From positions 3,534,001-3,598,000 of the forward strand of contig CAWUEX030000002.1 in the NCBI GenBank assembly GCA_963921305.4: 64,000 bases of DNA, read 5' to 3'. Position numbers and translations under genes: made by a program. Below are positions 55,759 to 64,000 of this stretch, in pieces; positions within the stretch are counted from its first letter, which is position 1, and every line of letters begins with the position of its first letter. The notes below the pieces were generated by a model. It worked only from the letters and a program-made list of their open reading frames with translations, was not told where the DNA came from and did not search any database. The stretch is from CAWUEX02 sp963921305 (GTDB lineage Bacteria > Pseudomonadota > Alphaproteobacteria > Rhodospirillales > Rhodospirillaceae).

Positions 55759-56415
55759 CTACTCCACCCGGCGGAAGTCCTGCACCACATATTGGGTCTC
55801 AGGTGCCGCTCCGCCTGAGTCTGACTCATAGGTATAAGATCCGATCTCCGCGAAGCCGTCCGGCGTGATGCGGATAATCAGGTCCGGGACCATCCACACA
55901 TCAAGCCGCCGGTTGAAGATGCGGCAGTCGCCGGTGCCGTTCTTGCCCTCGATCACGTTGCCGGTGCGTATGAGAATATAGGTGCACTCGGGCGGATAGG
56001 TGTTGAAATCATCGAGCGTAAGCGCCGCCACCGCCGCCGCATCGCCATCGCCGGGTTTGTTAATGCCGCGCAGGGCTGCATCCGCGGCCTCCTTAAACGT
56101 AAAGAAATGCATGGCGATGTGATCGTCCATCGCTTGATAGGTCCAGATGCGCTGGCTGTCGATGGGACCGTCCGGCGTACCACTGTGCCACTCCACGTAC
56201 ATCGCTTCACCGGGTAGCGCGGGAATATCAACGTTGGTCGCATAGACATGACGCAGCCGGGCGTTGGGGTCTTCTGCCACCTGCGCCGCGCTGGAATGAT
56301 GACCCTGCATCCATGCGACAAGATCGGCGACATCGGCTGCGGTCTCCGCCCTGACAGCCACGGGGCCGATAAGGCCTGCCAGGATCGCCATCCCTAACGC
56401 CCGCTTGATCAGCAT
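55759..56415 (-). CDS. CpcT/CpeT-like exported protein
   Basis: A 218-residue protein with a signal peptide ending in VAVRAET. VADLVAWMQGHHSSAAQVAE, EAMYVEWHSGTPDGPIDSQR and IWTYQAM match the beginning of CpcT/CpeT (DUF1001) proteins, small beta-barrels first known as phycobilin lyases. In non-photosynthetic bacteria their role is unknown. Four cysteines could form two disulphides. Starts at 56445, 56433 or 56427 are also open; I chose 56415, which begins the signal peptide directly. It stands alone. Confidence 0.65.
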   Translation of the reverse strand: MLIKRALGMAILAGLIGPVAVRAETAADVADLVAWMQGHHSSAAQVAEDPNARLRHVYATNVDIPALPGEAMYVEWHSGTPDGPIDSQRIWTYQAMDDHIAMHFFTFKEAADAALRGINKPGDGDAAAVAALTLDDFNTYPPECTYILIRTGNVIEGKNGTGDCRIFNRRLDVWMVPDLIIRITPDGFAEIGSYTYESDSGGAAPETQYVVQDFRRVE

Positions 56416-56445
56416 AAGCTCCCCCATGAGCATTGTATTTTCCAA

Positions 56446-56756
56446 ACTCTATGTCCTACGTGCCGCTTTACTCAATGCGTGGTGAGGACGTGGCGTGCAT
56501 GGGCTCGTTTGACTCAAAAATAGAGCCCTGAATTCATTGATGATTTCAGATCGGCCCCGCGGAGACCCGTCGCGTGCATGGGCTCGTTCCTCGCTTTTTC
56601 GCCAAGGGTATTTAAGTCTTGCCAAACAGGCTCGGAAACAGCCCAAAATTAGAATGATTTTCCGTCAGCGCCTCGCCCAACTGTGATGCCTGGAGAGACG
56701 CAGTGCGCGTGCTAAGGTCTGGACGACCCAGTGATGCCTGCAAAGAACCTCGCGCC
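56446..56756. other. Gap with a 17-base direct repeat
   Basis: No credible gene. GCGTGCATGGGCTCGTT occurs at 56493-56509 and again at 56572-56588, 79 bases apart, with partly similar flanks (GAG-ACGTG / GAGACCCGT). The rest may hold promoters for the divergent CpcT-like and FAD genes, but no clear boxes are seen. Confidence 0.55.
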
Positions 56757-58307
56757 GTGACCCGCACCACCTCGTATCCTATCCGTCCCTCTCGACGCCG
56801 CCTGCTCGCAGGTGCTGCCGCAACCGTGGGCCTTACCCCTGTCGCGCGCCGTGCTCTGGCCATGTCCGAACAGGACGCGACGTACGATCTCATCGTTGTC
56901 GGTGCCGGAACTGCTGGAATGCCCGCTGCGGTTTTTGCCTCTGATCGGGGCGCCAACGTGCTGATGATCGAAGCCGCGCCGGTGATCGGCGGCACACTCG
57001 CCATCGCCGGGGGTGAGATCTGCGGCGCGGGCACCAAGACCCAAGCGCGCTTTGGCATCTCAGGCGACCATCCGGATATTCACTTCGACGATGTCATGCG
57101 CATGAGCAACGGGCTCGCCGATCCAAACATCGTGCGCCTCACGGTCGATAAAGCGCCGGCAATGATTGACTGGATCGACGACCGCGGTTGGACCTGCCGT
57201 GACGGCCACATCATTGACGGCTCCGGCGATGGCCGGCCGGGGTATTCCAAGCGGCGCTACTATCAAGACGAAGGCCGCGGCAAAGTCATTGCGGACATCT
57301 TTATCCGCGAACTCAAGGACCGCACCGCATCCGGCACGGCATCCGGTGGGCGTGTCACGATCCTAACAGGAACCCGCGCGCTGGAACTGCTGACCAGCGA
57401 CACCGGCGCGGTAGAGGGTGTGCGTGCACAGACCGACGGTATCACCGCGGCCTACCGCGGGCGTCATGTGCTGGTGACATCCGGTGGGTATCCGGCGAAC
57501 CCGTGGCTGTTTGAGCAATACATCGGCGCCCCGATGTATATCAATGAGTCCTATGCCTATTGCACCGGCGGCGGTCTAGTGATGGCGGAGCGCATTGGCG
57601 CGGCGCTGCGCGGGCATGACCTGCATCGCCCGGGCTCCGGCTCAATCCTCACCAGCGACACCTATCCGGCGAAGGTCTACGCACGCTTCGACACGCGCCC
57701 GCAGAAGCGCCTGCCCTGGGAAATTTGGATCAACGGCAATGGCGACCGTTACGTCAATGAGGAAACCTACAACAGCAGCGCCCGCGAACAGGCGCTGATG
57801 GGCCAGCCGGGGCTGCGCTATAATATTGTCTTCGATCAGGCGATTTTCGATGCGGCGCCAACAGGTATTCCGAACTGGACCCGTGACGACATGGCCGCCC
57901 ACTTCAACACCCACATGATGTTTAAGAAGGCGGACACGCTTGAAGACTTGGGCCACATGCTGCAGGTCAATGCCGCCAGTCTGACCGCGACCGTGGCGGC
58001 TTACAACGAGGGCGTCACATCCGGGTCCGATCCCTTTGGCCGCGAGCATACGCCTCTACCGATTGTTCAGGGTCCCTTCTACGGCATCGTTCACCTAGGT
58101 CATTCGGCGACATCGTCGGTCGGGATTGCGGTCAACGCCGACCTGCAAGCAGTCCGCGGCGATGGCACGCCGATCCCGAACCTTTACGCTGCGGGGGAAG
58201 CCATCGGCAGTGGTGCGACGCTCGGCAATGCCTTCGTCCCCGGCATGATGATCACCCCGGCGATGGCCCTGGGCCGCCACCTCGGCGACGCACTGCCGCT
58301 CGCCTAG
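56757..58307 (+). CDS. Tat-exported FAD-dependent oxidoreductase (fumarate reductase/3-ketosteroid dehydrogenase type)
   Basis: A 516-residue protein from GTG 56757 with a Tat motif (SRRRLLAGAAATVG). The FAD-binding 2 fold has the dinucleotide loop DLIVVGAGTAGMPAAVFASD, the second FAD strand LMIEAAPVIGGT, and the closing NLYAAGEAIGSGATLGNAFV. The catalytic Arg/His set of fumarate reductases is not certain, and Y-rich YGIVHLGHSATSSVGI precedes the final FAD motif. Relatives act on fumarate, urocanate, steroids or aromatic acids, so the substrate is open. An upstream GTG at 56703 is less likely. Confidence 0.88.
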   Translation: MTRTTSYPIRPSRRRLLAGAAATVGLTPVARRALAMSEQDATYDLIVVGAGTAGMPAAVFASDRGANVLMIEAAPVIGGTLAIAGGEICGAGTKTQARFGISGDHPDIHFDDVMRMSNGLADPNIVRLTVDKAPAMIDWIDDRGWTCRDGHIIDGSGDGRPGYSKRRYYQDEGRGKVIADIFIRELKDRTASGTASGGRVTILTGTRALELLTSDTGAVEGVRAQTDGITAAYRGRHVLVTSGGYPANPWLFEQYIGAPMYINESYAYCTGGGLVMAERIGAALRGHDLHRPGSGSILTSDTYPAKVYARFDTRPQKRLPWEIWINGNGDRYVNEETYNSSAREQALMGQPGLRYNIVFDQAIFDAAPTGIPNWTRDDMAAHFNTHMMFKKADTLEDLGHMLQVNAASLTATVAAYNEGVTSGSDPFGREHTPLPIVQGPFYGIVHLGHSATSSVGIAVNADLQAVRGDGTPIPNLYAAGEAIGSGATLGNAFVPGMMITPAMALGRHLGDALPLA

Positions 58308-58319
58308 GTGCACATACCT

Positions 58320-59132
58320 TTAGTCGCTAAGCACCTGCGCCCGCACGCCTTCCCACCCAACGCGGAACCCCGTTGTCGCGGTGCCGGCACCCGGGGTGCG
58401 CACTCTGAACCCGAGCGGGCGGTGATCGGCGTCGGTCCACAGGTCAAAGTCGAGGGCGAAGGTGCCGCCGTCATCTAGGGGCAAGAGTTCGACGAAGGTG
58501 TAGTGACGCACCGTGGCTTGGCGTGGCGGGCGGCCCGGCAAGGTCTGGCGCTGATAGACCTTGCTACCCTGATACGTCAGATCAGCTTTGCCGCCGGATA
58601 ACGTGCGCACCCGGTCAAGGTCCTGTCCGGCCCAGCGGAAGGTCTGCGCCCCGCCTTTGGCTTCGTCGTAGTGACGGGTCATGACGAACATGGCGAGCGA
58701 ACTGGGGCTCATGTTGATGAAACAGTCGGGATCACAAACTGCTGTTGGGGTCAGATTGACGCCCTCCCCTTTGACGGTGATGTCGACCTGCTCGCCATTG
58801 CGCCGCATTTGAATTTCGACCGGCACGCCATCGTACAGTCCGACACCAGAAGCCCGCAGCGATCGCCACTGAGCATCAAGATCAAAACGGGCGCGCACCC
58901 GGAAGCGGCCATCCGACGCAGTGATGGTATTGAGCAGGGTCACACCGCCATCTTGCCGGCGCACGTATTCAAATGACTCTTCGCGGGCGAACAGGGGATT
59001 GCCGGTCACGACGAACACACCGCTGTCCAGGATGATGGCGCCCGCCTGCCCGGCAAACGTGGACGGCCGGTCGTCTTGGGCCTGAGCTGGAGCCGTGATC
59101 AGGATTACAAGTGTTAGAATCAATCGAGCCAT
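58320..59132 (-). CDS. Exported protein of unknown function (DUF3108-like size and fold)
   Basis: A 270-residue protein with a signal peptide (LILTLVILITAPAQAQ) and a beta-rich mature part: IILDSGVFVVTGNPLFARE, SFEYVRRQDGGVTLLNTITA, a Cys pair in AVCDPDCFINM, and TFVELLPLDDGGTFALDFDL. AAGGAGATCTGGC just before ATG 59132 fixes the start. The pattern of long strands resembles periplasmic lipid- or polymer-handling proteins such as DUF3108, but I cannot name a family with confidence. It diverges from the third SUMF1 gene. Confidence 0.7.
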   Translation of the reverse strand: MARLILTLVILITAPAQAQDDRPSTFAGQAGAIILDSGVFVVTGNPLFAREESFEYVRRQDGGVTLLNTITASDGRFRVRARFDLDAQWRSLRASGVGLYDGVPVEIQMRRNGEQVDITVKGEGVNLTPTAVCDPDCFINMSPSSLAMFVMTRHYDEAKGGAQTFRWAGQDLDRVRTLSGGKADLTYQGSKVYQRQTLPGRPPRQATVRHYTFVELLPLDDGGTFALDFDLWTDADHRPLGFRVRTPGAGTATTGFRVGWEGVRAQVLSD

Positions 59133-59242
59133 GCCAGATCTCCTTGAAGGAGCTGCACAGTAGGGCGCATCCGCCGGCAAGCTCAAGGTGGAACCAGGGA
59201 ATTCACCTTGAAATCCCACTGAGATGCCGCACTATCTCCACC

Positions 59243-60172
59243 ATGAATAAATACATTTGGGTACTTCTTCTGCTTCCCACTCTGCCGCTCGGTGCGGCGG
59301 AACCCGGGCAGCGCTTTCAAGACTGTGAAACCTGTCCGGAGATGATCACGATCCCACCTGGCAGCTATGTGAAGGGATCGCCTCCTGGGGAGGCCGTGGG
59401 CGAAGGTGCGCCGGAGCGGGATGCCGCCAACGAAACACCGCAAGAGCCAGTAGAAGTCACCCGCGCGTTCGCGGTTTCAACGTATGAGATTACCCGGGCC
59501 CAGTTCAGCGCCTTTGTCGCCGAAGCTGGTTATGACCCAGACTGGGAGTGTATCACCTGGGACTTTGAAGCGGACGCCTGGGGCGCGCGGGGAACGGAGT
59601 GGTCGTGGGACACACCCGGTATTGAACAGGCTGAAGATCATCCGGTTCTGTGCGTTAGTTTTACCGACGCAACCGCCTACGTGACCTGGCTGCGCGAAAA
59701 GACCGGTGAACCCTATCGCCTGCTCACCGACGTGGAATGGGAATACATTGCTCGGGACGGCACTCAGGACCTACGCCCCTGGCCGCAGTCGTCTGACCGA
59801 TCCACCGTCTGTGCCCATGCCAATGTGACGGATTTGACGACAGCAGAGGCTTTGCGGATCGATACCGGTGACTCGGACTCACATGTGTTTCCGTGCAATG
59901 ACGGCTTTGCCTTCACCGCGCCGGTGGGCAGTTTTCCCGCCAACGGCTTTGGCGTCCATGACATTCTTGGCAATGCATGGGAGTGGGTCGAGGGCTGCAT
60001 GTACACCACTCCCGAAGACGGAGAGGAAGCGGTTGAAAATTGCGACGAGCGTCTCATTCGCGGCGGCGCCTGGCAGGCCAAAGCCTGGTACGTGCGCCCA
60101 GCAAAGCGGGATTGGGCCCCCTTCTGGCTGCGCAGTGCCCGCGTTGGTTTGCGCGTCGCCCGCGACCTGTAA
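59243..60172 (+). CDS. Exported SUMF1-domain protein, copy 3
   Basis: A 309-residue protein with a signal peptide (IWVLLLLPTLPLGAAE), then CPEMITIPPGSYVKGSPPGE, YEITRAQFSAFV, LTDVEWEYIARDG, FGVHDILGNAWEWVEGCMYT, RLIRGGAWQAKAW and a closing VGLRVARDL. As in the other two copies, the cysteines expected just after the GGxW motif in formylglycine-generating enzymes are missing. Copy 1 and the damaged copy 2 share the DCxxCPEM start, so the three form one paralogous set 53 kb apart. The ATG at 59243 is chosen because it begins the signal peptide. Confidence 0.87.
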   Translation: MNKYIWVLLLLPTLPLGAAEPGQRFQDCETCPEMITIPPGSYVKGSPPGEAVGEGAPERDAANETPQEPVEVTRAFAVSTYEITRAQFSAFVAEAGYDPDWECITWDFEADAWGARGTEWSWDTPGIEQAEDHPVLCVSFTDATAYVTWLREKTGEPYRLLTDVEWEYIARDGTQDLRPWPQSSDRSTVCAHANVTDLTTAEALRIDTGDSDSHVFPCNDGFAFTAPVGSFPANGFGVHDILGNAWEWVEGCMYTTPEDGEEAVENCDERLIRGGAWQAKAWYVRPAKRDWAPFWLRSARVGLRVARDL

Positions 60173-60422
60173 AGCGTTCGACGTTTGACATTCATCCAAA
60201 AAGGGCCCATATACCCGCCAGTCTTCCCGTCGGCATGTTATTGCCAGTTGGGATCCCGCCCCGGCGGTTGATCCAGTTTTCACCGACATTCCGATAGAAG
60301 CCGACGCACATCATGCGTCGCGCCCACCGTGCCGGCTGAGCCGTGCAAGGCGTGCCGTGTGTGTTTGCGTGGCCCATTTGTTTTCTATCCCGCGCCCAGG
60401 AAGTCCGGCGCCAATACGTATT

Positions 60423-61715
60423 ATGAAAGAGTTTGTTTTGACATCTTCAGAAGTTCAGTTTTCCGACCTCGGCCTGATTGAGCCGCTTCAACGCGCGCTT
60501 TCCACCGACGGTTACACGACCCCCACACCGATCCAACGCAAGGCAATCCCGTTCCTGTTGGACGGCCGGGATATCATTGGCTGCGCTCAGACGGGAACAG
60601 GTAAGACGGCGGCTTTTGCTTTGCCCTTGTTGCAGCACCTGTTCTCGAAGCCCGTAGCGCTGACACCGAAAAGTGCACGTATTCTCGTGCTGTCGCCGAC
60701 GCGAGAATTGGCGGGCCAGATTCACGCTGCCTTTGGGTCTTATGCGCGTTACCTAAGTGTGCGCCGGACGTGTGTGTTCGGCGGCGTCAAGCAGGCCGGT
60801 CAGGTGAAAGCCATGGCTCGTGGCGTTGACGTTCTCATCGCCACGCCCGGACGTTTGCGGGACTTGATCAATCAGGGCCACATCACGCTGGACGCAGTAG
60901 AAGCATTTGTCCTCGATGAAGCCGACCGCATGCTCGACATGGGTTTCATCCACGACATCCGGAAGATCGCTGCCGCGCTGCCCGAGAATCGGCAGACGCT
61001 GATGTTCTCGGCGACCATGGCACCGGAGATCGCCAAGCTGGCGAAGTCCATTCAGCGCGATGCCGTGCGCATTGACGTCGCCCCGCCTGCGACCACGGCC
61101 TCGACGGTGAAACAGGAAATTCTATTCGTCGACCGGCCGCAGAAAACACAAACCCTGCTCAGCATTCTCGAAGCCAACGTCTACAAAGCCATCGTCTTCA
61201 CCCGCACCAAGCATGGCGCCAATCGGCTCGACGGCCAACTCCACAAAAACGGCGTGAAGGCCATGGCGATCCATGGCAATAAAACGCAAAACGCGCGTAA
61301 GCGGGCGCTGTCTGCTTTCAAGGACGGTCACCTGCAGGTTCTGGTGGCAACGGACGTGGCCGCACGCGGTCTCGACATTGATGACGTCACGCATGTGATC
61401 AACTACGACATGCCGACCGAGCCGGATGCCTATGTCCACCGCATTGGCCGTACAGGCCGGGCCGGGGCTAACGGCATCGCCATATCGTTGTGTGACGGCT
61501 CGGAACGCGGACTGCTGCGGAGCATCGAGCGGACCATCGGCCAACGGCTGACCGACTCCCCGGATGCGGGAGGCGGCGACAGAGCGAAGCCCAAACGCAA
61601 AAAGAAAGCCGCAGGGGCTCATCCCAACAGCAATCGCAACACCACACATAAGAAAAAGCGGCGGCGCAAAAAGCGGCCGCAGACTGCTGCCTCACCGCAA
61701 CGGGCGGCAGCTTAA
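60423..61715 (+). CDS. rhlE: DEAD-box RNA helicase (RhlE type)
   Basis: A 430-residue RNA helicase with the Q-motif (FSDLGLIEPLQRALSTDGY, TTPTPIQ), Walker A AQTGTGKTAAF, PTRELAGQI, the DEAD box VLDEADRMLDMGF, SAT (MFSATMAPEI), ATDVAARGLDI and HRIGRTGRAG. The C-terminal 60 residues are Lys/Arg-rich (KPKRKKKAAG, KKKRRRKKRP), an RNA-binding tail typical of RhlE-like proteins. It probably aids RNA remodelling or ribosome assembly at low temperature. The frame opens at 60357; ATG 60423 is used. A strong terminator follows. Confidence 0.93.
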   Translation: MKEFVLTSSEVQFSDLGLIEPLQRALSTDGYTTPTPIQRKAIPFLLDGRDIIGCAQTGTGKTAAFALPLLQHLFSKPVALTPKSARILVLSPTRELAGQIHAAFGSYARYLSVRRTCVFGGVKQAGQVKAMARGVDVLIATPGRLRDLINQGHITLDAVEAFVLDEADRMLDMGFIHDIRKIAAALPENRQTLMFSATMAPEIAKLAKSIQRDAVRIDVAPPATTASTVKQEILFVDRPQKTQTLLSILEANVYKAIVFTRTKHGANRLDGQLHKNGVKAMAIHGNKTQNARKRALSAFKDGHLQVLVATDVAARGLDIDDVTHVINYDMPTEPDAYVHRIGRTGRAGANGIAISLCDGSERGLLRSIERTIGQRLTDSPDAGGGDRAKPKRKKKAAGAHPNSNRNTTHKKKRRRKKRPQTAASPQRAAA

Positions 61716-61730
61716 GACGCGACAAAAAGA

Positions 61731-61762
61731 AAAGCGGGCCTAAAGCGGCCCGCTTTTGCTTT
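61731..61762. terminator. Bidirectional rho-independent terminator
   Basis: AAAGCGGGCC (61731-61740) pairs with GGCCCGCTTT (61747-61756), a 10-bp stem with a 6-base loop. T-rich sequence follows on the plus strand (TTGCTTT), and on the minus strand the complement of GACAAAAAGAA gives TTCTTTTTGTC. It ends rhlE and also the small gene opposite, whose stop is at 61765. Confidence 0.88.
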
Positions 61763-61764
61763 AC

Positions 61765-61929
61765 TTAGTCGGCGTCAGCCAGATCAAGATCACAAGGCCG
61801 GCCCAGGGCGTAGTTGAGATCGTCCGAGCCCAGGACTTCTTCGTCCTCGAAATCCATGCCATCAAGTTCCGCATCAATGTCGATCACCTGACGGCGTAAC
61901 GTATCATCGCTAAAGTACGGGTCGTTCAT
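61765..61929 (-). CDS. Small acidic protein of unknown function (54 residues)
   Basis: Starts at ATG 61929, preceded by GGGAGCACGGCC. It reads MNDPYFSDDTLRRQVIDIDA and continues strongly acidic, ending in DLDLADAD, with no hydrophobic segment. A good ribosome site, the shared terminator just downstream and the divergent position against dinB support it. An upstream extension to 62055 would run into the DinB region and is not likely. No family recognised. Confidence 0.65.
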   Translation of the reverse strand: MNDPYFSDDTLRRQVIDIDAELDGMDFEDEEVLGSDDLNYALGRPCDLDLADAD

Positions 61930-62036
61930 GGCCGTGCTCCCATTGCAAAACCAATCCTCACGACTCGAAGCGTGCGCCGGGAAAGTAAACACGGTATTAA
62001 CAAAACACCGAAAAAGTTGACGGAGGTGGCCCGAAA

Positions 62037-62579
62037 ATGGATCAACTTCAGACATTCCGCGTGTTTGCGCGCTACAACATTTGGATGAACGGCAAGGTTT
62101 ATGAGGCTGCCGAGCGCCTCTCCGACGCCGAACGCAAGCAGGACCGGGGCGCTTTCTTTAGGTCCGTCCATGGCACACTTGATCATATCCTCGCCGGAGA
62201 TTTGATCTGGTTGGAGCGGTTCCAAGTCAGTGAAGCCCCCGCTCTCCAGGACCTGCCGGTTTCGCTGATCGAACCGTATAAGGGTCATGGCGTTCACTTG
62301 TTCGATGATTTCACTGAACTGCGGACGACACGGACGGAGGTCGACGACGCGATCAAACGCTGGTGCGAAGAGGACCTCACCGAGGACTGGCTGAGCGAAA
62401 CCCTAGTGTTCATGACGAAGTCAGCGCCGCAGAAAGAACGGCAGTTGCCGGCGGGTCTGTGTGTGACCCACTTCTTTAATCACCAAACCCATCACCGCGG
62501 CCAGGTGACGACGCTGCTGTCCCAATGCGGCATTGATCCGGGCGTGACAGACCTGATGGCCATGCCTGGCGCGGCATAG
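62037..62579 (+). CDS. DinB family protein
   Basis: A 180-residue four-helix DinB/YfiT-type protein. Metal-ligand histidines are in place: SVHGTLDHILAGDLIWLERF in the middle, and THFFNHQTHHRGQVTTLLSQ near the end. Relatives include metal-dependent thiol transferases (bacillithiol and mycothiol enzymes) and proteins of unknown function, so only the fold is safe. It diverges from the small acidic gene. GACGGAGGTGG upstream provides a ribosome site. Confidence 0.9.
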   Translation: MDQLQTFRVFARYNIWMNGKVYEAAERLSDAERKQDRGAFFRSVHGTLDHILAGDLIWLERFQVSEAPALQDLPVSLIEPYKGHGVHLFDDFTELRTTRTEVDDAIKRWCEEDLTEDWLSETLVFMTKSAPQKERQLPAGLCVTHFFNHQTHHRGQVTTLLSQCGIDPGVTDLMAMPGAA

Positions 62580-62621
62580 CCACTACACCAAGCGCGGCAA
62601 AGCCGCGACGCCGGGCGCGGT

Positions 62622-63482
62622 CTAGCGGTCGAACCGCTCCGGTGGCTGGTGCAGCCGGGCAACAAAGTCCCTAGCGATTTCCGGGTGGATGTCCCGAACC
62701 ATGGTGCGCAGGCGTGGGTGCATGTCGTCAATCGAGAAACACTTAGCGCCGCTGATGCGGGTGACCAAGGTGCCCGGCTGATCGCCCATATTCATCCACG
62801 GATGCCAGCTTTGGATAATGTGCACGGTCATCGTGCCCGGCGCGCTGGCCAGATCAGGGTTCAGAATGTCTGAGACGCTGCCATGATAGGTGGACAGGTC
62901 GTTGGCGCGGAAGGTGCTCTGGCCTTCGCGGTCGACCAGAACCTGAGCATCGGTCATAAGCCAAACGTCGTCCCCGGCAATCTCAACCGGTCCGAGCTTC
63001 GTCTTGCGTTGAATGTTAGCGCCGGGAAGCGCGGACTGGGTCACCGCTCCCGTAGACGCGAAGCCACGCGTGACCGGCCCCATGATCAGCGGCACCTCGT
63101 CGTAGACCTCGCCGTTATAGGGATTACGCCATTCGCTTAGCAGCTCATCGGTTTCGATGTCGGTCTTGTAGACGATCTCCATCGACCGGACGTCGAAACG
63201 CCCATCCTCATGATGCTCGACATCTTTGAACAGCACGACATTGAGCCGCCACAGCGGTGTAATCTCGCCATTGATCGAGCCGTACTTGGGCCCGCGGATC
63301 CACCAGATCAGCGGTTCATCGACAGTGGAAAACATCAGCTTCTGCTGCAGCAAGGCCAGATGCTCGGGATTAGCTGCTTCGAGTGTATCCGGCAAGGCCG
63401 CATGTGCGCCGCTGCCTGCGGGGGCTGCCGCGATGGCCCCCATGCCCATAAGAGTCGATCTGCGGGACAGCATGTCAGTCAT
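62622..63482 (-). CDS. Tat-exported DUF1838 family protein
   Basis: A 286-residue protein with a twin-arginine leader (LSRRSTLMGMGAIAAAPAGS). YKTDIETDELLSEWRNPYNG and EVYDEVPLIMGPV, together with IQSWHPWMNMGDQPGTLVTR, match DUF1838, a periplasmic family of unknown role common in marine alpha- and gammaproteobacteria with TonB receptors. Its start overlaps the peptide-binding-protein stop by 8 bases, so both are co-transcribed. The link to a solute-binding protein may mean it works on an imported compound. Confidence 0.85.
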   Translation of the reverse strand: MTDMLSRRSTLMGMGAIAAAPAGSGAHAALPDTLEAANPEHLALLQQKLMFSTVDEPLIWWIRGPKYGSINGEITPLWRLNVVLFKDVEHHEDGRFDVRSMEIVYKTDIETDELLSEWRNPYNGEVYDEVPLIMGPVTRGFASTGAVTQSALPGANIQRKTKLGPVEIAGDDVWLMTDAQVLVDREGQSTFRANDLSTYHGSVSDILNPDLASAPGTMTVHIIQSWHPWMNMGDQPGTLVTRISGAKCFSIDDMHPRLRTMVRDIHPEIARDFVARLHQPPERFDR

Positions 63483-64000
63483 CCTTCAAGGCAATGGTGT
63501 GGTAGGGAATATAGTCATAGTAATCGCCGTAGCCCCCGGCGGATGCGATGCGTGGCCCGAGACCATCGACCATGATGCCCTGCCATAGGTATACACCGGG
63601 CGGAGCTTCGTACTCCCGGCGCGTGACAAGTTGCATCAGGCGGTCCACCTCGGCCCGGCTGGTGGCCTGCTGGGCCTGACGCACATAATCGAGCGATACC
63701 GGATCGCAGTAGTAGGGCTTGTTGGTGCCGGTCTGACCCAGGCACGCCCGGTAACGGTAATCGCCCAAAGGATCGAGACCGCGGCCGTAATTGCCGAACA
63801 TCTCGGCTTTGAGGTCACCGCCGAACATCATCAGGGTCATCTGCGCCGGAGACGCACTGAGAAGATTGAGCTTGATGCCCACGGCGCGCAGGTCTTCCGC
63901 CGCCTGCTGATAGACCAGCAGATCATCCGCCCCCGCTGTCGACACCCGAATGGAAAGCTCCAGCCCGTCCGCGTAACCGGCTTCGGCGAGGAGTGCACGC
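63475..64000 (-). CDS. Peptide-type ABC transporter substrate-binding protein (family 5), C-terminal part
   Basis: The window ends inside this gene. The visible end begins RALLAEAGYADGLELSIRVS, the usual C-terminal lobe of dipeptide/oligopeptide-binding proteins, followed by AAEDLRAVGIKLNL and a closing YDYIPYHTIALKDD. Such proteins carry substrates such as peptides, opines or nickel to an ABC permease. The permease and signal peptide are beyond the window edge. It overlaps the DUF1838 gene by 8 bases. Confidence 0.85.
   Translation of the reverse strand, partial: RALLAEAGYADGLELSIRVSTAGADDLLVYQQAAEDLRAVGIKLNLLSASPAQMTLMMFGGDLKAEMFGNYGRGLDPLGDYRYRACLGQTGTNKPYYCDPVSLDYVRQAQQATSRAEVDRLMQLVTRREYEAPPGVYLWQGIMVDGLGPRIASAGGYGDYYDYIPYHTIALKDD

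Overview
The window reads as chromosomal DNA of a GC-rich Gram-negative alphaproteobacterium, probably Rhodospirillales-like. The evidence is gene order and content: ppiD-trpE, sdhE next to mfd and recG, glnK-amtB behind a TorF-type porin, and a peptidyl-prolyl isomerase-coaD-gyrA-ssb-uvrA neighbourhood. There are outer-membrane proteins (TonB receptor, MipA/OmpV, TorF porin) and many Tat or Sec exported enzymes. No rRNA, CRISPR array, transposase or phage gene was seen. The only RNA gene is tRNA-Lys(TTT).

Layout. 1-4.3 kb: end of ppiD, trpE, a CheY-like receiver, a divergent polysaccharide deacetylase and a SUMF1-domain protein. 4.4-7.6 kb: an AhpD-like protein, a frameshifted SUMF1 gene with tail repeats, a MipA/OmpV protein and a pentapeptide-repeat protein. 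7.6-15.4 kb: mfd, sdhE, recG, a GyrI-like protein, a Nudix hydrolase, a [2Fe-2S] thioredoxin-like protein and two tiny membrane proteins. 15.5-20.3 kb: a Gld-type ABC operon (ATPase, permease, GldG-like and DUF4340 proteins). 20.5-23.1 kb: a porin-glnK-amtB operon with a good sigma-54 promoter. 23.3-26.7 kb: a very large surface protein whose lectin-like domain is cut by an in-frame TAA. 27-32 kb: tRNA-Lys, ppi, coaD, gyrA, ssb. 32.3-41.7 kb: CYTH-CHAD, ParA-like, M24 peptidase, TonB receptor, uvrA.

41.7-56.4 kb is the accessory part. It includes an AT-richer island downstream of uvrA (trypsin-like protease, HEPN-like protein, a 259-residue unknown, DUF488) and a second AT-richer block at about 51.7-55.6 kb (class 3 lipase, lipoprotein, small helical protein, ankyrin-like exported protein, convergent membrane protein). 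Between them are metabolic singletons: phytanoyl-CoA dioxygenase-like, lipoprotein Rossmann protein, SDR, TonB-C protein, DUF1554-like and nitrilase-like. 55.7-64 kb: CpcT-like, FAD-dependent oxidoreductase, a third SUMF1 protein, an RhlE-type helicase, DinB, DUF1838 and the end of a peptide-binding protein.

The observations I rate highest are: (1) the in-frame stop inside the lectin-like domain of the 23.3-26.7 kb gene; (2) the HEPN/unknown/DUF488 module; (3) the lipase module, which resembles an effector with its immunity genes or a defence cassette; and (4) a recurring architecture in which a diverged copy of a gene's 3' end lies just downstream of the intact gene. That last pattern is seen for uvrA, the Rossmann lipoprotein gene, a SUMF1 gene and tRNA-Lys. 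It suggests repeated insertion or replacement at gene ends.
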